Assembly (NCBI GenBank): GCA_012515235.1 | Contig: JAAYYU010000040.1 | Location: forward strand, 1-37,428 | Reading direction: 5' to 3' | From: Candidatus Anammoximicrobium sp. | GTDB lineage: Bacteria > Planctomycetota > Planctomycetia > Pirellulales > Pirellulaceae | Length of the DNA: 37,428 nt | Shown here: in pieces, positions 25,803 to 32,874 of the stretch | Position numbering within the stretch: the first letter of the stretch is position 1 | Layout of the letters: the number at the start of each line of letters is the position of its first letter | The notes under the pieces: model-generated | Database searches by the model: none | The model's input: the letters and a program-made list of their open reading frames with translations, nothing else | Told to the model about the DNA's origin: nothing | Program-made: the position numbers and the translations under genes

Positions 25803-27668
25803 ATGGCGAAGAAGAGCGATCTCTGTCGCGACAAGCGCGGACTGTACGTTCGCAACCTGGGCTGGACACAGACGGCCAGCGGCCGGTACTCCCAGGTGAA
25901 GTTCTATCTGGGGCGGGACGAGGCCACGGCCAAGATCGCCAGCCTGAAACTGGAGCAGCTCTGGGATGTCGTCTGTCGCCGCTGGAAGGCGGAAGCCCCA
26001 GTTAAGATAAAGACCGTACCGGGCTCCAACTCCGCATACGTCAAATCTGGCGCAACTGATCTGGTAACCGGCCTGAAGCAACTTTCAACTGGGGCGGCAG
26101 CAGTGGTGTCTGTGGGTGCTCCCGAGATCGAGTGTGTTCGTGAAGGTAAGCCGGTTTGGGAGGAAGTCTCGCTCGCGATTGCGGAAGCGATCCGCAATGG
26201 CGAGCCCATCGCCAGAGTGCCCGTACCAAAGCAACTAGAGCAGTTTGGCTCGAAAAGTCCCTCGGTTGGGCACTGGCTGGACGCGCTTCGACGTGACGTA
26301 CCCTTCATCGTGATCCAACTTCGTGACCTGGAACGACACCAAGAGGCTGAGGAACAGATTCGCAATGAGGGAAACCGGCTGATCGAGCAGGGTCGACGTA
26401 TGGTCCGCCAAGACGGCGGTGGAGAGACCCTGCACGCTGCACTGGCGGCTTACATCCGTCACCTTGAGAAGAAGCATGTGAGCCTTGACGGACGGGTAAA
26501 CGCGACGGGCACGACGCAGGTTCGACAAACCGAGTTCCTAAGAGACACTCTCCCTGATTTGCGACTCGTGGAACTGGATACTCAGAACGTCTTGATATTG
26601 CTAGATACACTAGCCAAGAGGCCAGTCGGCAAGCGGGGCAAACGGATCGCGGCGAGAACGGCGAGGAACTACATCAAGCAGTTCCGTCAGTTCATCCGCT
26701 GGTTGAATCTGGCCTCGGGTTTCTCATGGAAGCGTCCCGCGGACCTTGAGTTCACGACGACGCCGATCCCCGAGTCTCCTCAGGAGAAGGCAGCCGCGGC
26801 CCGCACGTCCCGCGTGCAGACCTACTCCACAGATGAAATCCGGGTGCTGTGGGAGTACGCAACCCCACTTAAGCGATTGCTTCTGCTGCTGGGGTTGAAC
26901 TGTGGTTTCGACGCCAAGATGATCGCAACCCTGCAATCAGAGGATGTTCATCTTCACGAGAAGCATCCACACGAAGGTGTAATAGGATGTTCCACATCGG
27001 TGGACGATAGCTGGATCTTCCGACTGCGGAATAAGACTTCAGTCTACGGAGAGTGGAAGCTCTGGCCGATCACAGTGATGGCAATCGAGTGGTGGCTTCG
27101 CCAGCGTTCCAACATAGAAATCGCCGATGATGTCACTGCCCTTCTCGTCAACCGCAATGGCCTGGCGTACGACACGCCAACGAAACGTAACGACCGTAAC
27201 GTGCAGATCCCCAACCTGTGGAGCGGACTCACTGACACGATCCAAAACGATGACGAGCACAAGGACTTCCGCAGGCTGAGCTTCGGCAAGCTAAGGAAGA
27301 CGGCGGGCAACTTGATTCGCCTTGAAGCTGATGGTGAAGTTGCCGGTGTATTTCTCTGCCATGGTACTCCGGTCAAGGCAGACAAGTTGCTGGATGAATA
27401 CACGAACCGTCCTTTCGCGAGGATGTTCGAGACGATAGACATTGTCGGCCAGCGGCTGAGCCCAATTTGGGCCTCGGCAGATACCCCGTTTCCGGAAACG
27501 CGGAAGAAGGGCGGCGCGAACATTCCCGCCAGCAAGATTCGGAAGATCCAGAGGATGCGGAAAGCTGGGTACAAGGTCGCTCGGATCGCCGAAGAGGTTG
27601 GAGTCGATAAGAACACTGTGTACCGCTGGGGCAAACAGCCGCGTAACGCGAGCGCGGGCGGGGCCTGA
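25803..27668 (+). CDS. Tyrosine-recombinase-like site-specific integrase with C-terminal helix-turn-helix
   Basis: A 621-residue integrase-like protein. The N-terminal region includes SAM-like DNA-binding helices (about 205-300). The catalytic domain lies about 340-545 and ends in LCHGTPVKADKLLDEYTNR, with His 520 and candidate nucleophile Tyr 533. The second box is SFGKLRKTAG with Arg 498, but Gly sits where the His of HxxR should be. The first box GLNCGFDAKMIATL has Asp 370 where the catalytic Arg is expected. Residues 577-612 form a resolvase-type helix-turn-helix (IRKIQRMRKAGYKVARIAEE). GGAGAGAGG precedes ATG 25803; the frame opens earlier, but only through tmRNA and repeat sequence. Position next to tmRNA marks it as the island integrase. 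The missing residues may mean altered or lost catalysis. Confidence 0.82.
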   Translation: MAKKSDLCRDKRGLYVRNLGWTQTASGRYSQVKFYLGRDEATAKIASLKLEQLWDVVCRRWKAEAPVKIKTVPGSNSAYVKSGATDLVTGLKQLSTGAAAVVSVGAPEIECVREGKPVWEEVSLAIAEAIRNGEPIARVPVPKQLEQFGSKSPSVGHWLDALRRDVPFIVIQLRDLERHQEAEEQIRNEGNRLIEQGRRMVRQDGGGETLHAALAAYIRHLEKKHVSLDGRVNATGTTQVRQTEFLRDTLPDLRLVELDTQNVLILLDTLAKRPVGKRGKRIAARTARNYIKQFRQFIRWLNLASGFSWKRPADLEFTTTPIPESPQEKAAAARTSRVQTYSTDEIRVLWEYATPLKRLLLLLGLNCGFDAKMIATLQSEDVHLHEKHPHEGVIGCSTSVDDSWIFRLRNKTSVYGEWKLWPITVMAIEWWLRQRSNIEIADDVTALLVNRNGLAYDTPTKRNDRNVQIPNLWSGLTDTIQNDDEHKDFRRLSFGKLRKTAGNLIRLEADGEVAGVFLCHGTPVKADKLLDEYTNRPFARMFETIDIVGQRLSPIWASADTPFPETRKKGGANIPASKIRKIQRMRKAGYKVARIAEEVGVDKNTVYRWGKQPRNASAGGA

Positions 27669-27697
27669 TGCTAGTTCACTAGGAGTTGTCACCGACT

Positions 27698-27925
27698 TCA
27701 ATGTTCGTCCACGGGGTTGCGGGAGACACTGGGTCTTGGCGCTGGGGATCTTGTCCAGCCGGCTTTGTGGCCGTGGGGCGTGTAGGTGTAGCAATCTGCG
27801 CAGCGGTTCTTCTGCCGCTTCGACTGCCTCTGAAAACTGGGCACGCAGTACGTGCAGTTGAACTTGCATCCTTTGAAGGGGTTCCAGGTCTTCGCTTCCG
27901 CGTACATGTTTGTTGTTTCGGTCAT
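27698..27925 (-). pseudogene. Radical SAM (DUF5131/phage Gp37-Gp68-like) gene, N-terminal fragment
   Basis: The first about 55 codons encode AKTWNPFKGCKFNCTYC, the CxxxCxxC cluster motif of radical SAM proteins of the Gp37/Gp68 type, then a second cysteine group, CADCYTYTPHGH. At about 27765 the family sequence jumps into another frame, where LDKIPSAKT continues it. A single-base loss is the simplest cause. All similarity ends about 27735, some 65 bp before the convergent integrase's 3' end. So the gene is both frameshifted and cut off, and only the [4Fe-4S]-binding N-terminus remains. Confidence 0.7.
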
Positions 27926-28007
27926 TTCTTATTCCAAGTCTGTTGTTTGTCGGGAGTTGTATCCTGAAGCGATACTTGGGCCACATGCTGAGCCAAGCCT
28001 GCTGCGG

Positions 28008-28507
28008 TCAGGCACTTGCCTCGATCTTCTTCGTTTCCAGGATTTTGCGGATCTTGGGCGACCATCGCACTAACGGTTCGTCCTTGAGCGCGTCGTAAAC
28101 CGCGTGGATTCTGTCGTCCGCCTGGTTCTGCTCAATGCGACGTACCTCTGCTTCTTCCTCCGGCGTTCGGGGTTGGACATTTCGTCGGATGCCCTCCATG
28201 ATCCCAAAGTTGATGAAGACGCTGACGTGCGGCACAAGTTTTCGATAGAGCTTCGGCACGTTGGGAACGTCGAGCATCGGCTCGACGTTGACACTGGTGT
28301 CAAAGCCCAACCGATAGGCATACTTGAGGCTGTCGAGACGCTCTCGAAAGTCTGGAGCCCCAGGCTCCCAGTACCGTAAGGTGTCTTCGTCCATCGCGCC
28401 GATGGTGAATCGGAACTCAATGCGTTGTCGGTGATCTGCAAACTCGCGGCACAGCCGCTTGATGCAATCGAACCGGGGCTTGCTGCAAACGATGACGCGG
28501 TTGCCAC
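28008..28507 (-). pseudogene. Radical SAM protein, C-terminal half (gene split by insert)
   Basis: About 165 codons starting at the GTGG junction (28507-28504) and ending in KKIEASA. It holds GNRVIVCSKPRFDC, RIEFRFTIGAMDEDTL, WEPGAPDFRERL and SVNVEPML, the later strands of a radical SAM barrel of the spore-photoproduct-lyase-like type. It lacks the CxxxCxxC motif, which sits in the other half at 29277-29605. Placing the two halves together at GTGG gives a continuous frame of 274 residues. No start codon or ribosome binding site of its own is convincing. Confidence 0.8.
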
Positions 28508-28651
28508 TGAGCGTGGGCGAGGTAATCGATGGGCAATCGGCCGCGATGCCTGATGGAGTGCGGTCGAGATGACGGGGCACTCCAAGTACCGGTGGCCTCT
28601 TCTGATCTCCGTTCCGGTATGCGTTCGGGGGTCGGGATCTGCGTGAACCTG

Positions 28652-28966
28652 TTACCAGCGTCGAATCCAGGGGATTTCTCGTCCCAGCGCGCGACAAAGA
28701 TCGATCATCGCTGGGTGCAGTTCCCTCTTGGTGAAGGCTGCCCACAGTTCCAACTGGTTGCCTTGGCTGTGGCACTTGTGGCAATGGTAGCGACGGATCG
28801 CCACGTGTACCGAGAAGTGCCGGCTGCGATCGGGCGCGGATTTGTGCAAGGGACAAGCTCCGTACCATTGGTCGCCCGTTCGCTGGGATGGCTCGAAGCC
28901 GAGCAAGGTCAGAACTTGCTCCATCGTGATCTCACGGCGAAGCCTTTCGAAGTCGATTCCGGGCAT
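28652..28966 (-). CDS. CHC2-type zinc-finger protein (DnaG N-terminal domain-like)
   Basis: A 104-residue protein matching only the zinc-binding domain of bacterial DnaG primase. FERLRREITMEQVLTLLGFEP opens the fold, then CPLH (Cys/His) and CHKC (Cys/Cys) form the CHC2 ribbon with the sequence FSVH between, and NQLELW closes it. Such stand-alone CHC2 proteins occur in mobile islands and may recognise DNA for replication; that role is inferred. GAGGAAA stands about 5 nt before ATG 28966. The gene lies inside the 769-bp insert and follows the winged-helix-like ORF. Confidence 0.8.
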   Translation of the reverse strand: MPGIDFERLRREITMEQVLTLLGFEPSQRTGDQWYGACPLHKSAPDRSRHFSVHVAIRRYHCHKCHSQGNQLELWAAFTKRELHPAMIDLCRALGREIPWIRRW

Positions 28967-29019
28967 GGCTTTCCTCGGGGCGCGCAGGGTTTGCGGGGTG
29001 AGACAGCGACTGTTCGGAC

Positions 29020-29058
29020 CGTTCCGTTCCCTCTTTCTCTATAGGGGGAACGGGAACG
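29020..29058 (-). repeat. Hairpin between winged-helix ORF and CHC2 gene
   Basis: CGTTCCGTTCCC (29020-29031) pairs with GGGAACGGGAACG (29046-29058), a 12-bp stem with one bulged base and a 14-nt loop. It lies in the 104-bp spacer between the two ORFs of the insert. It might attenuate or process the transcript, or be a protein site. Confidence 0.6.
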
Positions 29059-29070
29059 ATCTGCTTGGCG

Positions 29071-29280
29071 TCAGTCAACGCGTTGCCAACCGGCGGGCGT
29101 GTGACGCAGTCGGCCGGCTTGCTCCAGGGACTCCAGGGCCTGGCCCAGACGCTCGTTCTTGACGCCCAGCAGATCGCGGAGCCTGACACGCGTCAGCACC
29201 TCGCCGTCGGCCAGGAACGCCAGCACTTGCTCCTGGAGGCTGGCGGGCTGGTGGTCGTGGGGTTCGGCGACGACTTCCAC
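29071..29280 (-). CDS. Small winged-helix-like protein, or 3' remnant of a larger island gene
   Basis: The frame from GTG 29280 encodes 69 residues. LQEQVLAFLADGEVLTRVRLRDLLGV reads as a helix-turn-helix, followed by NERLGQALESLEQAGRLRHTPAGWQRVD, typical of a wing with a Trp near the end. The fold resembles the C-terminal DNA-binding tail of larger replication or helicase proteins of islands, so it is probably the tail of a truncated gene. The GTG that opens it is the GTGG of the insertion junction, so translation could also couple to the interrupted radical SAM gene. No separate ribosome binding site is visible. Confidence 0.5.
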   Translation of the reverse strand: MEVVAEPHDHQPASLQEQVLAFLADGEVLTRVRLRDLLGVKNERLGQALESLEQAGRLRHTPAGWQRVD

Positions 29281-29605
29281 CGGCCAGTAGTTTGTGGACC
29301 ACAGTGATGCACTCATCAAGGAACTCGGGTGTGATGTCGTGCGTGGTTGGAAATCGCACCACCCCGTGATCTTTCCAGCCTTTGTCGATCCGCGTCTTCC
29401 CCAGTCGGAAATGCGTCGTGCCCCACTCGTCGAAGTCACGAATCCTGCCCCGGCACTTGGCCGCGGCCTTCGCGTAACAGTACCTACAGCCGTTGGGGCA
29501 TCCCAGTATGATGCTCACCTTCTTGTTGCCCCATGCCTTGTCTCCGCTTGCAGGGTCGAGACTTGCATTGCCGGAAAGACGGGATCGTTTTCTTCCTACT
29601 GCCAC
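29277..29605 (-). pseudogene. Radical SAM protein, N-terminal half (gene split by insert)
   Basis: The first 109 codons of a radical SAM gene. LGCPNGCRYCYAKAAAKC carries the CxxxCxxC motif (Cys 36, 40, 43), and FPTTHDITPEFLDECITVVHKLLAG leads up to the junction. GTG 29605 is preferred as start because GGAGA lies 9 nt upstream. An ATG at 29635 is in frame but lacks a ribosome binding site. After the junction the frame runs into unrelated arginine/proline-rich sequence. Fused to 28008-28505 it would make a 274-residue enzyme; unfused it can bind no complete substrate pocket. Confidence 0.8.
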
Positions 29606-29635
29606 CGTATTCTCCTCACTCTCGCGGTGACCCAT

Positions 29636-30083
29636 TGGCCACCGTACACTCTCTCAACCACCAGCGAGGGATGGATTCACGCCGGCGCACGGCCGGCAGT
29701 TCCGAGGCCCAGCCGACGGGGCCTCTCGTCTACAGCGGCTGGTGGACCACCGATGGGCTCACCATCCCCTTGCAGTTGCATAGCTTGCTACATGCTTCGC
29801 CCGGTACCCTCGTCTCCTCCGCCGTCTCAAGGATGCGTCAGTCCAGTGGATCATATCACTAGCCTGGATCTTCGCCGTCTCAGCGCGCCCTTTTTAGCGT
29901 TCAATCTTTGCCGACCCAGAAGGAGAGCCCCCTCTGAATCGGCACGCTGCCTTCCTGTCGAAACAACAAGGTCTATTTCCGCCCATAGTCGGCAGGGATC
30001 TCGCCCCAGAGTTCGGTGTCCCACTTCGCAACGGGCTTTGACGGCTTGTCTCTGCTCAGCCAGAGCAACGCTCTGGTGATCCG
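29636..30083. other. Intergenic region without a recognised gene
   Basis: About 450 bp between the radical SAM gene and a small hypothetical gene, both on the - strand. Frames here have no ribosome binding site and no domain signature. No repeat of the tmRNA 3' end is present. Confidence 0.4.
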
Positions 30084-30446
30084 TCACGCGCAGTGGTGAC
30101 AGCGGCCGTGTTCTTGGGGCGTCTGCAGCCGTGGCTGCACCTCGCGGGCGAAGTCGTTGGCATCGAATTCGCCCCGCAAGGCTTGTTGGATGTACGTCAG
30201 GGACTGGTCGCGGCTGCACCAGCCGAACGTGATGGACTCAACCTGCAGCATCCGCCCGTCAGGCGTCTGGCGTTTGAGGACGGCGAACTCGGCCGCTCCA
30301 TCCGGCGAGGTGGAGTCGTTCAGCCACAGGTAGCCGCCCAGCTCGAACGCTGTGCAGCAGGTCCAGACGGTGGTGGTCAGCTTTTCGGCCAGTTCTTCGG
30401 CAGACGCGACGGGCGTGACGCACCAGGTGCGATCTTGATGAAACAT
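30084..30446 (-). CDS. Hypothetical protein, island-type
   Basis: A 120-residue soluble protein with no recognised domain. Three parts stand out: the start MFHQDRTWCV, a centre with LGGYLWLNDSTSPDG, and ESITFGWCSRDQ. The tail is HGRCHHCA, Cys/His-rich, and may bind a metal. AAGGAG lies 7 nt before ATG 30446, which supports a real gene. It is upstream of nothing on its strand that it clearly belongs with; the MCE gene ends 70 bp before its start. The function is unknown. Confidence 0.65.
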   Translation of the reverse strand: MFHQDRTWCVTPVASAEELAEKLTTTVWTCCTAFELGGYLWLNDSTSPDGAAEFAVLKRQTPDGRMLQVESITFGWCSRDQSLTYIQQALRGEFDANDFAREVQPRLQTPQEHGRCHHCA

Positions 30447-30515
30447 CTGCGGCTCCTTGCGGCAGTTGGAAGCAGACCGAACAGGGACGAGGATCGTGCG
30501 GCTGCGGAGGCTTTT

Positions 30516-31952
30516 TCAGGCCGGGAGAGGTTCCATCGCGGCATCCAGCCGTTCCCGGAGTTCTTGGACAAGGCGCGGATCGCCGACGACGAGGCCCTGT
30601 TTCACGACGAAGTCGAGCCACAAGGCCATCTTCTTCTGCTTCCACCGCAGCGTTGCCCGCAACAGGGTCGGCGGCTTGATGCTGCCCGCAATTCCGGCAT
30701 CGACGAGCGCAATCATGGGACGCCACTGAAGCCACTCCTTCTCCGGTTTGGGATGAAACACGAACCGGTGCCCCGTTTTGATTTCCTTTCCCGGCGGGTC
30801 AGGTGTAGCCAACGCCACGCCGCCCACAGCCACGGTTGACAGCGTGTCCGCACTCACCTGCACACCCGTCAAGCCGATGTTGACGTCGATGCCGCTGTTG
30901 CTCCAAAAGATCGAATTATCGCGGACCAGGGACCGGTAACGGGAGTGGACGAAAACCCTGGCTTCCACATGGACGCTGTCCGCCGCAAGGTTAACCGCCA
31001 GAACATAGCCCACTTTGACGCCGCGATAGGTGACCGGCACACCGGCTTGGATCCCGTGGCGGTCGTCGCCCTCCAGCACGAATTCCAGGCCGTCTTCAGG
31101 CAATGCTTCGGCAGGCCCCGAATCCAGGCCCTCGAACGTGGTCAGCGGATCCGCTTTAGCCGGGCCCGGTGCAACGGCCAGGTATCGGCCGGACACCATG
31201 GTTTCCAGGGCCCGGACCTCGGCCACGCTGACCCGAGGGCGTTCGACCCAGAAGCGACTGCCGACGCGTGCCAGTTGCCGGGCGTTTCCGGCCAGCCTTG
31301 CCCGGACCAAGACTCCGCCCAGCGACTCGTCGAGTGCCAGGGCCGTCACTTCGCCCACGACGATTCCGCGGTGTTTCACCACGTCGCCGACTTCCAGCCC
31401 GTGACCTTCCGCGAAGCGAATCTCAATGTCGAGGAAATCCGTGCCCTGAATGACGGGCGGGGCCAGCAGGCCCTCAAAGTGCGAAGCGGCCTTGGCATCG
31501 GAGGGCCCCGGCACCACTCCGATGTATTTCGCGCCCACCACGGTTTCCAGGCCGGAAACCCGCGTCAGCCGTACCTGGGGACGCTCGATCCAGAATTGGC
31601 TGCCTTCACGACACAGCTCGGCGGCGGCCGATTGGACAGCCACAACCACACGCACGCCCTTCAGATCTGCAGCCAGTTCCACCGTCACGACCTCGCCCAC
31701 GTCGATGCCGCGGTACTTCACCAAGTCGCCAGCCTTGATCCCGTGCCCGTCGGGAAAGTCGATCGTGATCTTCTTCGTCGCACCGACCAGGGAGTAGCCG
31801 ACCAGACCGATCGCGATCGCTGCGCACGCGGCGGTCACCCACCACATCCGTGATTGCCGGAGGATCACCAGGGGGCCGAGACGTGCGTTTGCGACTTGCG
31901 CTTGGGGGAACTCCGGGGCTGTGTTGGCGGCCGGTTCGGACGGGCTGGTCAT
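30516..31952 (-). CDS. MCE/PqiB-like protein with three MCE domains
   Basis: A 478-residue membrane-anchored protein. Residues 1-36 are cytoplasmic, one helix spans about 37-57, and three MCE domains follow, near 60-155, 172-270 and 290-385. Each has a KxxxxxGV-like or YRGIxVGEV motif (KYRGIDVGEV, KHRGIVVGEV, TYRGVKVGYV). This is the layout of PqiB, which forms periplasmic lipid-transport tubes. The last ~90 residues are an alpha-helical tail. The start overlaps the stop of the PqiA-like gene (ATGA, 31949-31952), a conserved pqiA-pqiB order. GGAAGGA lies about 8 nt before ATG 31952; a TTG at 31967 is less likely. Confidence 0.87.
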   Translation of the reverse strand: MTSPSEPAANTAPEFPQAQVANARLGPLVILRQSRMWWVTAACAAIAIGLVGYSLVGATKKITIDFPDGHGIKAGDLVKYRGIDVGEVVTVELAADLKGVRVVVAVQSAAAELCREGSQFWIERPQVRLTRVSGLETVVGAKYIGVVPGPSDAKAASHFEGLLAPPVIQGTDFLDIEIRFAEGHGLEVGDVVKHRGIVVGEVTALALDESLGGVLVRARLAGNARQLARVGSRFWVERPRVSVAEVRALETMVSGRYLAVAPGPAKADPLTTFEGLDSGPAEALPEDGLEFVLEGDDRHGIQAGVPVTYRGVKVGYVLAVNLAADSVHVEARVFVHSRYRSLVRDNSIFWSNSGIDVNIGLTGVQVSADTLSTVAVGGVALATPDPPGKEIKTGHRFVFHPKPEKEWLQWRPMIALVDAGIAGSIKPPTLLRATLRWKQKKMALWLDFVVKQGLVVGDPRLVQELRERLDAAMEPLPA

Positions 31953-32380
31953 GGGCGTTCCTTCCAAACAGAATGGGGATCAAAACACATGGACGACACC
32001 ATGCTCATCGCCACACACAGGACAAAGGCAACCACGGCGGGCCCCACCCGGAACTCCACCAGACTGCCCAGCTTGACGAGCATGACGAGGAATGCGAGCA
32101 ACAGCACGTCCAGCATGCTCCACTTGCCGACCAGTTCCATGACGCGGTAGGTCCACCCTTTGTGCCGCCGTTGTAGCAGCTCCAGCAGGCTCAACTCCAA
32201 CAGGAGCAGGATCTTGGTCAGCGGGAACACAATCGAAAACACCAGTACGATGCCTCCGACGAGCCAATTGCCGTGCGAGATCAATTCCAGCGTTCCCGTC
32301 AGGATGCTGGACGTATGCCGATGCCCGAGGCGTTCAATTTCCAGAATCGGCAGCAGGATGGCCGGCCAGAAGAGAACCAA
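31949..32380 (-). CDS. PqiA-like membrane protein, 5' truncated
   Basis: About 143 codons of a PqiA-type four-helix protein: PAILLPILEIE near the start (the PxxxLPxxxxE motif), GWTYRVMELVGKWSMLDV in the loop, and helices near 30-55, 80-100 and 105-128. Homologous sequence continues upstream in frame to about 32425 (SDKAASRTAAAAVAALVLF) but has no start codon and is cut by a stop at 32456-32458. The zinc-ribbon N-terminus typical of PqiA is missing. TTG 32380 is only the first possible start. Translation would couple to the MCE gene by the 4-bp overlap. It may be a decayed gene whose loss also silences the MCE gene. Confidence 0.7.
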   Translation of the reverse strand: MVLFWPAILLPILEIERLGHRHTSSILTGTLELISHGNWLVGGIVLVFSIVFPLTKILLLLELSLLELLQRRHKGWTYRVMELVGKWSMLDVLLLAFLVMLVKLGSLVEFRVGPAVVAFVLCVAMSMVSSMCFDPHSVWKERP

Positions 32381-32448
32381 CGCGGCTACGGCCGCCGCGG
32401 CGGTGCGACTGGCGGCCTTGTCGCTGCCTGCCGACGACGCAACCGTCG

Positions 32449-32844
32449 CACTACGTCAACAACCGGGACTATGCCCCACACCAGATCGCCGCGTGGGCCC
32501 CGACGATACGCCCCGCAGCCGACTAGGCGGATCGTCAGGCCACACGTCGAACGTGGGTGGCCGTGATCGGGGAAGAAATCCTCGGGTTTGGCGAACTGGA
32601 AGCATCCGGACACATTGACTGCTTCTACTGCCACAGGGACCATCAAGGCGTCGGCGTCGGCACGGCGTTGCTGGCTGCAATCGTCGCTGCGGCGGCGTGC
32701 CTCGGCGTGCCCAAGCTGTTCGCCGAAGTGAGTATCACGGCCCGACCTTTCTTCGAGCGCCGAGGTTTCCGCGTCGTCCGTGAACTTCAAACCGAGGTCC
32801 GCGGCGTCACGCTGGTCAACTACTTGATGGAGCGGTTCATCTGA
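32449..32844 (+). pseudogene. GNAT family N-acetyltransferase, 5' truncated with internal stop
   Basis: The frame reads HYVNNRDYAPHQIAAWAP from 32449, then a TAG at 32524-32526 where homologues usually have a Trp codon, then WVAVIGEEILGFGELEASGHID, the acetyl-CoA loop HQGVGVGTALL and SITARPFFERRGF. This is the ordinary GNAT fold without its first about 20 residues. The internal frame from GTG 32557 still encodes 95 residues, but not the whole domain. Its 5' end abuts, head to head, the truncated PqiA-like gene. Confidence 0.75.
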
Positions 32845-32874
32845 CGGCGACGCCAAGAGCAGGCACTTGCCCCC

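Larger units (their letters stand above)
28508..29276 (-). mobile_element. 769-bp insert in a radical SAM gene, flanked by GTGG
   Basis: The segment lies between two copies of GTGG (28504-28507 and 29277-29280, read on the - strand). Deleting it together with one GTGG restores the radical SAM frame codon for codon. It holds a CHC2 zinc-finger gene, a small winged-helix-like ORF and a hairpin between them. No transposase, recombinase or terminal inverted repeat is visible, so it is either a non-autonomous element or a fragment of a replication module inserted by another route. Confidence 0.55.

Noticed and set aside
28504..29280. Group II intron or intein as explanation of the split radical SAM gene
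   Set aside because: No intron-type end sequences, no maturase and no intein splicing motifs (Cys start, HN end); the two ORFs are not in the host frame throughout.
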